Assembly (NCBI RefSeq): GCF_030733265.1
Contig: NZ_JASHJI010000003.1
Coordinates: 124,001 to 188,000, forward strand
Length of the DNA: 64,000 bases
Direction: 5' to 3'
DNA from: Roseibium sp. MMSF_3412
GTDB taxonomy: Bacteria; Pseudomonadota; Alphaproteobacteria; Rhizobiales; Stappiaceae
The position numbers and the translations under genes are program-made. Of the stretch, positions 18,195-27,473 are shown in pieces. The notes beneath the pieces are model-generated. The model worked only from the letters and a program-made list of their open reading frames with translations, was not told the origin of the DNA and searched no databases. The first letter of the stretch is position 1, and each line of letters starts with the position of its first letter.

Positions 18195-19523
18195 TTACTG
18201 AACCGGCACCGTCGCGGGGCGTTGCGGTTCGGCCGCTGCGATCCCCCGAGACGCCTGCGTCAGCGGCATGATGCGCAGACGCGTGATCCGGTTCTTTTCC
18301 CGCCTCAGAACGGTAAAGCGGAAGCCGTGGAAGGTGAAAATCTGGCGCTCTTCCGGGATCATTCTGGCCTCGTGAATGACGAGCCCGGCGATTGTTGTCG
18401 CTTCGTCATCCGGCAGGCTCCAGTCGGCGGCACGGTTGAGGTCCCGGATCGGCACGGAGCCGTCGACGATGACCGAGCCGTCGGCCTGCGGGCGCAGCCC
18501 CTCAAGGTCCAGGTCATGTTCATCCGCGATCTCGCCGACAATCTCCTCAAGAATATCCTCTAGCGTCACCAGCCCCATCACCTCGCCGTATTCGTCAACA
18601 ACCAGCGAGAAATGGGACTTGTGCCGCAGGAACGCGTTGAGCTGGTCCTGAAGGCTGGTCGTGTCAGGCACGAACCAGGCCGGCGCTGCGATGTCCAGAA
18701 TATCGATCTTGGTCGTGTCGCCGTCCGCGCGGTGCAGGGCGCGCAGCAGATCCTTTGCATGCAGAACACCGACGAAATTGTCGCTTTCGCCGCGCCAGAG
18801 CGGCAAACGCGTATAGGGCGCGGCCAGCGCGGCATCGACCAGCTTCACCGGGTCCTCGTCCGCATTCAGCGCCAGCATGTTGGTCCGGTGCACCATGACA
18901 TCGGAGACCTCGAGATCGGCAAGGTCGAGCAGGCCGCCAAGGCGGTCGCGCTCACCTTTTTCAAGTCCCCCCTCGATATGCTGAAGGTCGACAGCGCCGC
19001 GCAACTCGTCATGAGCGGACAGGAGGAAGGCATCCGCGCCGACCTGCACACCGAGAAAACGCAGGATGTGACGCACGATCCACTCCACCCCGGCGACGAC
19101 AGGGCCGAACACGGCCACCACGACACGCACGATCGGCGATACCGTGAGGGCGAAACGTTCCGGATTGGAAATTGCCCAGGTTTTCGGCAGGACTTCCGCA
19201 AAAATCAGAACGAGCGCCGTCATGACCAGGGTTGCAATCGCGACACCGGCCTCCCCGAACAATGTCAGGAACACGCTGGTTGCGAGCGCGGACGCCAGGA
19301 TGTTGACCAGATTGTTTCCCAGGAGGAGCGCGCCGATAAGGCGCTCCCGGGACGCGATCAGCCGGCTGGCGACGCGCGCGCGCCAGTCGCCGGTTTTCTC
19401 AAGCTGGTGCACGCGCGCCCTGGATGCAGCGGTCAGTGCTGTTTCAGAGCCGGAAAAGAACCCGGACAGGAACAGGAGCACGAATACCGCTCCGATCGCG
19501 AGCCAAAGAGCTGTTTCCGTCAT
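18195..19523 (-). CDS. CorC/HlyC-type CNNM-CBS transporter
   Basis: 442 residues. An N-terminal DUF21/CNNM membrane domain (about 1-180; motifs SGFFSGSETALTAASRARVH and GNNLVNILASALATS) is followed by a CBS pair (about 200-325; EVMGLVTLEDILEEIVGEI) and a C-terminal CorC_HlyC domain. Members are linked to Mg2+ or Co2+ efflux; the old label hemolysin is a misnomer. Its start overlaps the aroB stop by four bases, so the two genes are translationally coupled. Confidence 0.9.
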   Translation of the reverse strand: MTETALWLAIGAVFVLLFLSGFFSGSETALTAASRARVHQLEKTGDWRARVASRLIASRERLIGALLLGNNLVNILASALATSVFLTLFGEAGVAIATLVMTALVLIFAEVLPKTWAISNPERFALTVSPIVRVVVAVFGPVVAGVEWIVRHILRFLGVQVGADAFLLSAHDELRGAVDLQHIEGGLEKGERDRLGGLLDLADLEVSDVMVHRTNMLALNADEDPVKLVDAALAAPYTRLPLWRGESDNFVGVLHAKDLLRALHRADGDTTKIDILDIAAPAWFVPDTTSLQDQLNAFLRHKSHFSLVVDEYGEVMGLVTLEDILEEIVGEIADEHDLDLEGLRPQADGSVIVDGSVPIRDLNRAADWSLPDDEATTIAGLVIHEARMIPEERQIFTFHGFRFTVLRREKNRITRLRIMPLTQASRGIAAAEPQRPATVPVQ

Positions 19524-20662
19524 TGATCGAGTTTCTCCCTGAGAAATTCAGTGACAACACCGGGATCGACACCCTTTTCGACGAATGCTTCTCCGATGCC
19601 GCGCGTCAGAATGAAGGTCAGCGCACCACGGCTCACCTTCTTGTCCTGGGCGATGATGTCCATGAACGTGTCCACACCCGGAAGCTGACCCGGGATGTCC
19701 TGGATCCGGACCGGCAATCCGACATCGTCAAGATGCGCACGAACCCGCAGGACCGTGTCTTCACCGACAAGACCCAGCCGCGCAGAAAATTCGTGCGCCA
19801 GCATCATGCCAATCGAAACGCCCTCGCCGTGGACCAGGCGTTCGGTTTCGTATGCGACGGCAGATTCCAGCGCGTGGCCGAACGTGTGCCCCAGGTTGAG
19901 CAGTGCGCGTTTACCGGCTTCAAATTCGTCCGCGGCCACGATGTCGGCCTTGGCCTGGCAGGAGCGGGCGACCGCCTCCTCCCGTTCCGGACCGCCTTCG
20001 AACACGCCCTTCCAGTTGGTTTCCAACCAGGCGAAGAACTCCGCATCGCCAAGCAGTCCGTATTTTGCGACCTCCGCATACCCGGCCCGGAAATCGCGCG
20101 GCGGCAGGGTATCCAGCACTGCCGTGTCGGCCAAAACCAGCGATGGCTGATAAAACGCTCCGATCAGGTTCTTGCCATGGCGGGAATTGATCCCGGTCTT
20201 GCCGCCGACCGAACTGTCGACCTGGGCAAGAAGGGTCGTCGGCACCTGAACAAACGCCATGCCGCGGCGGGTCGCGGACGCGACAAATCCCGCCAGATCT
20301 CCGGCAACGCCACCACCCAGCGCCACGATCGCATCACCGCGCTCGAACCTGCCCGCAAGCACTTCGTCGCAAAGCCGTTCGAATTCGGCAAAGCACTTGC
20401 TGCTTTCTCCCGAAGGGAGGGTATACGCGGTGTGGCCGAGCCCCGACGCACTCAGGCTGTCGGAGAGCGATCCGAGGTGAAGTTTCGCGACCGTTTCATC
20501 GGCAATGATCGCCAGCCTCGCCTTCGGCAATATCGAGGCGATTTGATAGCCCGCATCCCCAATCAGGCCACGTCCGATCAGGATGTCGTAACTGCGCGCG
20601 CCGAGATCGACGTGCACTGTGGTCCGCTCGGATGGGGCTGTGGCCGCAATCGTGTCTGCCAT
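19520..20662 (-). CDS. aroB: 3-dehydroquinate synthase
   Basis: 380 residues. The NAD-binding motif GGGVAGDLAGFVA, the active-site stretch GKTGIN and the zinc ligands within HTFGHALE and HGEGVSIGM identify AroB, the second step of the shikimate pathway (DAHP to 3-dehydroquinate). It lies 19 bases behind aroK and overlaps the CorC-type gene by four bases, making a three-gene operon aroK-aroB-corC. Confidence 0.97.
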   Translation of the reverse strand: MADTIAATAPSERTTVHVDLGARSYDILIGRGLIGDAGYQIASILPKARLAIIADETVAKLHLGSLSDSLSASGLGHTAYTLPSGESSKCFAEFERLCDEVLAGRFERGDAIVALGGGVAGDLAGFVASATRRGMAFVQVPTTLLAQVDSSVGGKTGINSRHGKNLIGAFYQPSLVLADTAVLDTLPPRDFRAGYAEVAKYGLLGDAEFFAWLETNWKGVFEGGPEREEAVARSCQAKADIVAADEFEAGKRALLNLGHTFGHALESAVAYETERLVHGEGVSIGMMLAHEFSARLGLVGEDTVLRVRAHLDDVGLPVRIQDIPGQLPGVDTFMDIIAQDKKVSRGALTFILTRGIGEAFVEKGVDPGVVTEFLREKLDQ

Positions 20663-20681
20663 TCCGGTTTAAGTCCAAATT

Positions 20682-21329
20682 TCAGGTGTTCGATGTCTGC
20701 GAGGCCACGCTGTCCCCGTCCTGGAACAGATAATCGGCCATAGTGATGATGATCTGGTCAACAACGGTGTCATGCGGGACATCTTTCGAAGTAACGGTCA
20801 GCGCGGCTTTCGCGTAGACCGGTTCGCGCTCCGCAAGGAGATTGCGCATGGTTCCTTCCGGATCCGGCGTTTGCAGGAGCGGACGTGTCGCACGCCGTCT
20901 CACCCGCGCCATCACGGTTTCAAAGTCGACCTTCAGCCATATGGAAAGGCCATGTTCCGTGATTTGCGAACGCGTTGTTTCGCTCATGAACGCACCGCCA
21001 CCGGTCGCAAGAACCTGAGGTCCTTCACTCAGCAACCTGGCGATAACCCTTTCTTCTCCGCTACGAAAATACGGCTCGCCATGCTCCGCGAAAATCTCCG
21101 ACACAGTCATGTTTGCCGCACGCTCGATTTCGGAATCCGCGTCAACGAATTCAAGACCCAGACGCAATGCGAGCCGCTTTCCGACAGTTGACTTGCCGCA
21201 GCCCATAATGCCGACAAGAACGATCGATCGCGATCCCAGGGCCGCCAGAAGCCGGTCCGTGTCGATGGAATTGATGTTTTCGTCTGCGCTCACCGCAAGC
21301 CGGTCCGTCATCAGGTTTTTGTCATTCAT
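20682..21329 (-). CDS. aroK: Shikimate kinase
   Basis: 215 residues from the ATG at 21329; an ATG six codons later and a GTG fifteen codons earlier are also possible, and none has a strong ribosome binding site. The P-loop is GIMGCGKSTVG, followed by DADSEIE (shikimate binding) and ATGGGAFM. The enzyme phosphorylates shikimate at O3. The ~30-residue extension before the kinase core is typical for Rhizobiales. It is the first gene of aroK-aroB-corC and is divergent from the xerD group. Confidence 0.95.
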   Translation of the reverse strand: MNDKNLMTDRLAVSADENINSIDTDRLLAALGSRSIVLVGIMGCGKSTVGKRLALRLGLEFVDADSEIERAANMTVSEIFAEHGEPYFRSGEERVIARLLSEGPQVLATGGGAFMSETTRSQITEHGLSIWLKVDFETVMARVRRRATRPLLQTPDPEGTMRNLLAEREPVYAKAALTVTSKDVPHDTVVDQIIITMADYLFQDGDSVASQTSNT

Positions 21330-21457
21330 GCTGCGTTGTATCACATTCGATCGAAAAGACACGCGGTGGAACACGGTCGGCGATTTTCTTTGTCGGCTTG
21401 CGCAGAGGGCTTGGTTTTTGGAACATTCGCTTATTCGATTCGCCCCGGGAGACTGAT

Positions 21458-21601
21458 GTGCCGACCCTTACCCGCCTGCTGCTCGTGCTTGCCCTGCTCG
21501 GTGCGCTTGGCTACGGCGCGGTTTATTCTCTCGCAAATTTCGTGGATCCACGCGAGCGGGAAATCACCGTCAGGGTCAAGAAGGACGGCTTCGGACGCTG
21601 A
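21458..21601 (+). CDS. Small single-span membrane protein upstream of xerD
   Basis: 47 residues from a GTG start: one hydrophobic span ([19 protein letters not shown]) followed by a basic tail ([18 protein letters not shown]). The stop TGA shares its last base with the A of the xerD ATG, which argues for translational coupling. I recall similar short proteins in front of xerD in other Rhizobiales; their role is unknown. Confidence 0.65.
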   Translation: MPTLTRLLLVLALLGALGYGAVYSLANFVDPREREITVRVKKDGFGR

Positions 21602-22524
21602 TGGCTGCGGGCTACGACATCGAAACCTTTCTGGAAATGCTCGCCGTCGAAAGGGGAGCTGCTGAAAACACGCTGCAGGGCTATCGCAGAGATCTGGAAG
21701 ACTTTTCGGGGTTTCTGGGCCGAACCAAAGTCGCTGACGCGCAGTCGGATGACATCTCGGCCTATATGAGTGACCTGACCCGGCGGGGATTTGCCGAAAC
21801 CTCGCAGGCGCGGCGCCTGTCGGCATTGAAACAGTTCTTCAAATTTCTTTATGCCGAGGGGACACGCGCGGATGATCCGACCCGGACGCTGTCCGCGCCG
21901 AAAAAACGCGGCAGCCTTCCCAAGGTCCTGTCAATCGATGATGTCGACAGGCTGATCGAAACGGCGCGTTCGGAAACGGCAAAACCGCAGCGCAGCAGCG
22001 CCGCCCGTCTCCGGGCGCAGCGCATGTACACCCTGATCGAGGTGCTTTATGCCACGGGCCTGCGCGTATCCGAGCTGGTCGCGCTGCCTGTCAGCGCTGC
22101 TATGCGCGATGCGCGGCTGATCGAGATCAGGGGCAAGGGAGGCAAGGAACGGCTCGTCCCGCTTTCCCCGGCCGCCCAGCGTGCCATGAAGGATTATGTC
22201 GGGCTTCGCGCCGCCGAGGGCGCTTACGAGAAAAGTCCGTGGCTGTTCCCTTCCCATGGCGACAGCGGCCATCTGACAAGGCAGCATTTCGCCCGTGAAC
22301 TGAAAGCGCTTGCCCAAACGGCCGGACTCGATGTGACGAAAATTTCACCGCATGTTTTGCGGCATGCTTTTGCATCGCACCTTCTTCAAAACGGCGCCGA
22401 TCTGCGTGTCGTTCAACAGCTGCTGGGACATGCCGATATCTCTACAACGCAGATTTATACGCATGTTCTCGACGAACGGCTGCGTGAACTCGTGGAACAG
22501 GCGCATCCTTTGGCACAGCGTTGA
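21601..22524 (+). CDS. xerD: Tyrosine recombinase XerD
   Basis: 307 residues with an N-terminal SAM-like core-binding domain (about 5-95) and a C-terminal catalytic domain. The residues Arg155 (ATGLRVSEL), His251 and Arg254 ([12 protein letters not shown]), His277 (LLGHADI) and the nucleophile Tyr286 (TQIYTHV) are all present. XerD with XerC resolves chromosome dimers at dif during division. It is a housekeeping recombinase; no integrative element surrounds it. XerC versus XerD cannot be fully settled by eye, but the length and the ALPVSAAM segment favour XerD. Confidence 0.9.
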   Translation: MAAGYDIETFLEMLAVERGAAENTLQGYRRDLEDFSGFLGRTKVADAQSDDISAYMSDLTRRGFAETSQARRLSALKQFFKFLYAEGTRADDPTRTLSAPKKRGSLPKVLSIDDVDRLIETARSETAKPQRSSAARLRAQRMYTLIEVLYATGLRVSELVALPVSAAMRDARLIEIRGKGGKERLVPLSPAAQRAMKDYVGLRAAEGAYEKSPWLFPSHGDSGHLTRQHFARELKALAQTAGLDVTKISPHVLRHAFASHLLQNGADLRVVQQLLGHADISTTQIYTHVLDERLRELVEQAHPLAQR

Positions 22525-22590
22525 TCACAGATCCTATTGCACCGCAGCAAAGAGCGCCCTACACTCCGCTGCCTAAAAATTTTGCAGCGG

Positions 22591-24231
22591 ATGCAGACAA
22601 TGCTTCAACATGCCAGCGACTTTGAAGCGCTGAAATCAAGCTTCCAGTGGTCGCTGCCCGAAACATACAATATGGCACATGCGGTGAGCGATGCCTGGGC
22701 GGCGCGCGACCCGCAAAGGCTCGCCATTCGTCACGTGCGGCACTCCGGCGAGGTGGAAGACTGGACACACCTGGAGCTGAACCGCTCGGCAAACCGCTTT
22801 GCCAATGCGCTCCTCGGTCTCGGCGTCAAAAGGCGCGACCGCATCGGCCTGCTCCTGCCGCAGGGCCCGGCAACGGCAATCGCGCATATTGCCGCTTACA
22901 AGCTGGGCGCAGTCGCGGTCCCTCTTGCTTCTCTGTTCGGGCGAGAAGCCTTGAAGTACCGGCTCTCCGATTCAGGGGCAAAGGTCCTCGTCACGAACGG
23001 CAGCGGTGTTGAAAAGCTCTCCTTGATCCGTAACGACCTGACGGATCTTGAACATGTCATTTCCGTCGATGGGCCAGCCCCGGACACAGGCTCCTTTCAA
23101 ACTCTCCTCGACGCGGCGCGCGACAGCTTCGAAACCCTCGCCACGAGACCGGACGATCCGGCACTGATGATCTATACATCCGGCACGACCGGCCAGCCCA
23201 AGGGCGTCCTCCACGGCCATCGGGTGCTGCTCGGTCATATGCCGGGGATCGAGCTCTCACAGAATTTCCTGGGTCAGGCGGGCGATATGCTGTGGACGCC
23301 TGCCGACTGGGCCTGGGCCGGCGGATTGCTCAATGCCCTTTTTCCCGCCTTGAAACTCGGCGTTCCCGTGGTCTCCTACGCAGCGCGGAAGTTTGATCCC
23401 GAATTTGCGTTTCACCTTATGGAACAACAACGCATCCGCAACGCGTTCATCCCGCCGACTGCTCTGAAGATGTTGCGGTCCGTCCAGACCCCGGCGACGC
23501 GCTTCGCGCTTCGGTGGCGGAGCGTCGGTTCCGCCGGGGAGTCGCTCGGGCGCGAGGCCTATGACTGGTTCGCAGAAGAATTCGGATTTCCGGTCAACGA
23601 GTTTTACGGCCAGACCGAATGCAATGCCGTTCTGGGGTCGGCCGCAAGCCTTGGTGTGACTCGTGCCGGCGCGATCGGAAAGGCAACGCCGGGGCATGAG
23701 GTCGCCATCATAGGCGGCGACGGCACCGTTCTGCCGGCAGAATCCCTTGGCCAGATCGCCATCAGGAGACCCGACCCGGTGATGTTTCTTGAATATTGGA
23801 ACAATCCGGATGCAACGCGCGACAAGTTCATCGGCGACTGGATGGTGACCGGTGATCAGGGGGTCATGGATGAGGACGGCTTTTTCCATTTCGTCGGACG
23901 CGACGACGACATCATCACATCGGCCAGCTACCGCATCGGCCCGGGTGAGATCGAGGATTGCCTGATCAGACATCCGGCCGTCGCGTTGGCGGCCGCCGTC
24001 GGCAAACCCGATCCGCTGCGCACCGAGATCGTCAAGGCTTTTGTCGTCCTGAAGCCGGATGAACAGGACAACGAAAACCTCGCAGCGGACATCAAGGACT
24101 TTGTCCGCGAACACCTGTCCGCCCATGAGTATCCGCGCGAGATCGAATTCGTCAGCTCACTGCCCATGACGACGACGGGAAAGGTCATCCGGCGCAAACT
24201 TCGCGAAATGGCGCGCGCGGAAGCGTCCTGA
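22591..24231 (+). CDS. AMP-dependent acyl-CoA synthetase
   Basis: About 546 residues. The AMP-binding motif MIYTSGTTGQPKGVLHG, then NEFYGQTECN, DWMVTGDQGVMDEDGFFHFVGRDDD and the C-terminal catalytic TTTGKVIRR identify the acyl-CoA synthetase family. The segment around SSAYRIGPGEIE resembles medium-chain or acetyl-CoA synthetase-like members rather than FadD. The substrate is uncertain. Two ATG codons (22591 and 22600) are possible starts, neither with a strong ribosome binding site. It follows xerD by 66 bases. Confidence 0.85.
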   Translation: MQTMLQHASDFEALKSSFQWSLPETYNMAHAVSDAWAARDPQRLAIRHVRHSGEVEDWTHLELNRSANRFANALLGLGVKRRDRIGLLLPQGPATAIAHIAAYKLGAVAVPLASLFGREALKYRLSDSGAKVLVTNGSGVEKLSLIRNDLTDLEHVISVDGPAPDTGSFQTLLDAARDSFETLATRPDDPALMIYTSGTTGQPKGVLHGHRVLLGHMPGIELSQNFLGQAGDMLWTPADWAWAGGLLNALFPALKLGVPVVSYAARKFDPEFAFHLMEQQRIRNAFIPPTALKMLRSVQTPATRFALRWRSVGSAGESLGREAYDWFAEEFGFPVNEFYGQTECNAVLGSAASLGVTRAGAIGKATPGHEVAIIGGDGTVLPAESLGQIAIRRPDPVMFLEYWNNPDATRDKFIGDWMVTGDQGVMDEDGFFHFVGRDDDIITSASYRIGPGEIEDCLIRHPAVALAAAVGKPDPLRTEIVKAFVVLKPDEQDNENLAADIKDFVREHLSAHEYPREIEFVSSLPMTTTGKVIRRKLREMARAEAS

Positions 24232-24246
24232 CCAACTGGTCAGGAC
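24225..24246. terminator. Bidirectional hairpin spanning two convergent stop codons
   Basis: The perfect 9-bp stem GTCCTGACC / GGTCAGGAC with loop AACT contains the stop codons of both the acyl-CoA synthetase and the convergent GNAT gene. No long T-tract follows. Confidence 0.5.
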
Positions 24247-25370
24247 CTCACTTTCTTTCGGATATCGCGGGCCAGGCGCCGCAGCGTCTGTTCCAGTGCG
24301 AAATCCGCGGAACAGATCCTGTTCTTGAACGTGGCCGTGGAGCCGGACGACAGCAGCAGCAAACCGGTCTCCCGACGGCCGCGCCACAGCGGTTCGATCA
24401 TGGAATGTCCGGGGATTGCAAGCGAGTCCGCCAGTTTGAACCCTTGCATGGCCAGGTTTTGCTGGAACGTGAAAAGGACGAGCTGAGCACCCGGCGAATA
24501 CCGTGCGTAAGTCTCGTCAAAGGCAATTTTCCAGGCAAAGACGTGTCCGCCATCCACGAATGAAACCAGCGAGGCGATGAGCTTTTCGCCCACCCGCAAT
24601 TCATCGATCCGCACATGCCCGGCGCTGCCCATCGCGGCGACTGTTTCCCGCGAAAAGTCCGCCGTCTGCGATTTGCTGGCAAGCGCCGTGTTCTCGCGCC
24701 CCTTCCATCCCGACGCTTCAAGGGCGAGAAACTGCTCGAAATGGGCTTGCAGACGATCCCCTTCGATCGTTTCGAGACTGACCGGCCCCTCGTCTTCGAG
24801 ACGCCGTAGGAGGCGTTTCATTTCCTTTCGCCGCTTCCCCTTGAACGCGTCGTCGAACTGGGATTGCCCTTTTGCGCCGCAATCATGAGACGCCCTGTAC
24901 GATCGTTCGACAACGGCAACATCGGCTTCCTCGAGATCCATCAGAAACCCGGCGGCCCTTGAGGCAAGCGGCAGATGAGGGAGTGCAAGAATTCCAGATT
25001 TTCCTGCGGCGGCCTGAAAAAACCGCTGCACGTGAATGGCACCGGCATCCGGGTGCAGCAGCGGTGTGCCGACCGGGCCGTAATCTGTTGTGAAGGTTGT
25101 GGGAACCGGAACAAGAAGACCCACCGGGCGCGACCGGATCGGGGCCGCCATCAGCCACTGGCCGGTAAGGCTGTCTGCCACCACCAGCAGCCTGACGCGC
25201 CCACGGCCCATATGGCTGAGGTATGGCCGGAGGAAAGACGGACCAAAAAACGGGTTCGGGTCTGCTGCGTCTTCGCTCAAGGCCTGCCAGGCAACCAGCG
25301 GCAGATCATCTTGCAGAGGATCCAGAAGGCGCGCATCCGCTTCGGACGGCCCACCGCTTTCAGAGGTCAT
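24240..25370 (-). CDS. GNAT-fold protein of the FemAB/CelD type
   Basis: 376 residues. The central part resembles the Acetyltransf_6 (BioF2-like/CelD) domain: a Lys/Arg-rich KGKRRKEMKRLLRRLE helix, EQFLALEASGWKGRENTAL, then VGEKLIASLVSFVDGG and FAWKIAFDETYARYSPGAQL. Such proteins are found in polysaccharide export or capsule loci and may N-acylate sugars or lipids. It overlaps the end of the flippase gene by 11 bases, so the two are co-translated and probably act in the same surface-glycan pathway (inference). Confidence 0.7.
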   Translation of the reverse strand: MTSESGGPSEADARLLDPLQDDLPLVAWQALSEDAADPNPFFGPSFLRPYLSHMGRGRVRLLVVADSLTGQWLMAAPIRSRPVGLLVPVPTTFTTDYGPVGTPLLHPDAGAIHVQRFFQAAAGKSGILALPHLPLASRAAGFLMDLEEADVAVVERSYRASHDCGAKGQSQFDDAFKGKRRKEMKRLLRRLEDEGPVSLETIEGDRLQAHFEQFLALEASGWKGRENTALASKSQTADFSRETVAAMGSAGHVRIDELRVGEKLIASLVSFVDGGHVFAWKIAFDETYARYSPGAQLVLFTFQQNLAMQGFKLADSLAIPGHSMIEPLWRGRRETGLLLLSSGSTATFKNRICSADFALEQTLRRLARDIRKKVRS

Positions 25371-26784
25371 CCGACGGCCTCCGGCCGGACAGCATAATCG
25401 GCAGCACGAATGTCGTGACGTTCAGCTTGCGCCTGGCGGCAATCGCAAGGGCCGTCGCCTCGAACAGGATCGCGCAACTCGTGGCGATCGCGGCACCTGC
25501 CAGCCCCAGCAGCGGAATGAGTATCAGGTTGAGCAGAACATTGACGACGAACGTTGCCGCATAGACCCCGGCACAGGTTTTCTGGTGGCCCGTCATCGAC
25601 AACAGCGCATCAGCCGGACCGACCGAGGCACGTGCAAGCACGCCGATCATCAGAAGGGCGATGAGCGGATAGCCGTCTTCGAAGCCGCTGCCGAAGAGGC
25701 GAAGCAGCAAAGGTGCAACAAGTAATAGGGCGAGCCCTGCGGCCAGCGAAGGCCAGAATGTCCAAAGCGTCGCCTGTCTCGTATAGGCGGCAAGCCCGTC
25801 CCTGTCCTCGTTGTGCTTGTAGCTCGAAAACCGGTGTGCCGACGCCGCGCGCACTGCGAAGTAGACGAAGTGAACAAGCGCGAGCGTTTTTGAAGCCGCG
25901 AAATAGACCGCAACCTCGTCCGGACTCTGAAAGAAGCTCACCATGATCACGTCTGCGCTGGTGAGCAGCTGCAGGAAACCTTCCACCATCAGCATCGGCA
26001 ACGAGATCGCGAGCCATGTTTTCAGGTCGGTCCTTGCCGGCCCCTTTGGGACTTTGCTGGGCAACCGTGCGCGCAGATGGACATACTGATAGGCGGCAAC
26101 GAGAGATGTGGCGGCGACCGCAATAATTGCCGCCGTTGTGGCGGTCGCTGGCATCCCGGCGACACTGACCGCAACCAGCAGGAACAGAATTGCAAGCGGG
26201 CGCCAGATATATGTCGGCAGCATGGCAAGCGATGGCCAGTCGTGACTGCGTGCGATGCCGTCCTGAACCAGTCCGAAGGCAAAGAACGGCAGCGCCAGAA
26301 ACACGATGACAAGCGGCTCGACATAGGTCGGCGCAATGAACGGACGGGCCAGGAAAACGCCGGTTATCGCCAGCGCGGCCGTGCCGACGCCGATCAGAAA
26401 GGCCGCCTGACGGCTTGCCGACAGAAACCCGCGCAACCCGTTGAGGTCACCGGTCTGCCGGTATTGAGGAATGAAGCGGCTTGCGGAGGTCGAGAACCCG
26501 CCGCAGGCCATGACCCCGAGAACAATCACGAACGTCCAGGCGACCGAATAAATGCCGTAGTCGTAGGCGCCCAGAAGCCGGGCCAGGACAATCTGGGAGA
26601 GGAAGGCAAGCCCCGCGCCCGCCACTCGAACGGCGAAAGTCGAAACGGCCATGCGTCCCGCAGCCGCTTTCTCGGAAGAAGCGCGTCCGGAACCGGCTGC
26701 AATCTGCTCGACGCCTTTCGCCAGGATCTGTATCCAGGCAGCGTCCTGAAAACGCTTCGTCCAGAAATTGGCGGTCGATCGCAC
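25360..26784 (-). CDS. Polysaccharide flippase (MVF/Wzx-like)
   Basis: 474 residues from a GTG preceded by CAGGGGC; the frame stays open to a TTG at 26931, so up to 49 more residues are possible. Twelve or more hydrophobic segments start at VSTFAVRVAGAGLAFLSQIVLARLLGA, the usual first helix of oligosaccharide or O-antigen flippases, which move lipid-linked sugar units across the inner membrane. No glycosyltransferases are adjacent; the only partner is the GNAT-type gene that overlaps its 3' end. Confidence 0.8.
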   Translation of the reverse strand: MRSTANFWTKRFQDAAWIQILAKGVEQIAAGSGRASSEKAAAGRMAVSTFAVRVAGAGLAFLSQIVLARLLGAYDYGIYSVAWTFVIVLGVMACGGFSTSASRFIPQYRQTGDLNGLRGFLSASRQAAFLIGVGTAALAITGVFLARPFIAPTYVEPLVIVFLALPFFAFGLVQDGIARSHDWPSLAMLPTYIWRPLAILFLLVAVSVAGMPATATTAAIIAVAATSLVAAYQYVHLRARLPSKVPKGPARTDLKTWLAISLPMLMVEGFLQLLTSADVIMVSFFQSPDEVAVYFAASKTLALVHFVYFAVRAASAHRFSSYKHNEDRDGLAAYTRQATLWTFWPSLAAGLALLLVAPLLLRLFGSGFEDGYPLIALLMIGVLARASVGPADALLSMTGHQKTCAGVYAATFVVNVLLNLILIPLLGLAGAAIATSCAILFEATALAIAARRKLNVTTFVLPIMLSGRRPSDDL

Positions 26785-27075
26785 GTAGAGGGCCCCTGAG
26801 ATTTGTTTTCCGTATTTTTGCCACAAGGGCCTTAATTTTCCGTGGCTTTCGCTTGTCTTTTGCCGACCTTCATTCACAGCTGTGTGATGAATTTCAGTCC
26901 TTGTGGAGTGACGGAAACCGGCTGTGCCCAACCGGGTTCAGATCCGGATTGATCACACTTGGCCATACGGCGGGCAAATGAACCGGCTCGCACTCCAATC
27001 CGTGGTGCAATTGCAAGATTCAGATTTGTTTTCAATTCGTTAGCTACTAGACACAAATGTCTGTGCGATCCCAGC

Positions 27076-27111
27076 TTGACAGAACCGTCAAAATGAGAAC
27101 AAATAGCGAAC
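27076..27111 (+). promoter_or_regulatory. Candidate LexA-controlled promoter
   Basis: TTGACA (27076-27081) is followed, in the -10 region, by GAAC-AAATAGC-GAAC (27097-27111). GAAC-N7-GAAC is the established LexA box of alphaproteobacteria (equivalent to GTTC-N7-GTTC on the other strand). No good -10 hexamer is separable from the box itself (AAATAG/ACAAAT). The flippase start is 290 bases away on the other strand, so the rightward unit is the more likely target. Confidence 0.55.
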
Positions 27112-27266
27112 AAAGGAATCGCCGATCCGGGCAGGACAACATCAGACGATCGGCACTGGTTCTTTGTGCGCCCAGTTACTTTGCGGATTCAGAGGGTTGC
27201 CTCCCCTTCAATCCGCGACTTGATCCGGTCCCTGCATCGCCGCCAAGCGCAGGGGCCGGATTTTTT
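27112..27266 (+). ncRNA. Candidate small RNA with two hairpins and an intrinsic terminator
   Basis: No ORF of note ends before the terminator. The region folds into a hairpin at about 27183-27218 (GCGGATT paired with AATCCGC, loop region containing GCCTCCCC) and then the 13-bp terminator hairpin at 27223-27266. An exposed CCUCC-type sequence is common in alphaproteobacterial trans-acting small RNAs that block ribosome binding sites. Transcript ends are inferred from the promoter and terminator; expression is not shown. Confidence 0.5.
27223..27266 (+). terminator. Strong Rho-independent terminator
   Basis: ATCCGGTCCCTGC pairs with GCAGGGGCCGGAT (13 bp, one G-U) across a 13-base loop and is followed by six T residues. 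It does not follow any annotated gene on its strand, which is the main argument for the small RNA. Confidence 0.85.
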
Positions 27267-27473
27267 GTTGAGAGGCTCAAACCCTTCCGCCCGATTAAAA
27301 TTAACCAAATTTAAAGACAATTTTATCGGTTTGCCCGGATCTCGTTGCACTGCGAATAGAGAAATCTTATAAGGCTCAAAGATTTATTTATATGTGTTAG
27401 GCAATCTGCATCGAACGCCACATCCACCGCAAGAAATGGTCGGGTTCGCTGCGGTCAGCAAAGGAAAACGACA

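Larger units (their letters stand above)
26785..27473. other. Long intergenic region with candidate small-RNA unit
   Basis: 689 bases with no convincing protein gene. It is more AT-rich than the flanks. On the + strand it holds a TTGACA box (27076), a GAAC-N7-GAAC motif (27097-27111), two strong hairpins and a terminator (27223-27266). The last ~200 bases before 27474 hold the leader of the exported protein gene and are AT-rich. Confidence 0.6.

Noticed and set aside
19424-20743. A 439-codon frame antisense to aroB
   Set aside because: aroB has all its catalytic motifs; the antisense frame resembles nothing.
21601-22524. A tyrosine recombinase that could mark an integrated element
   Set aside because: Its length, motifs and neighbours fit housekeeping XerD; no att-like repeats or cargo genes are present.
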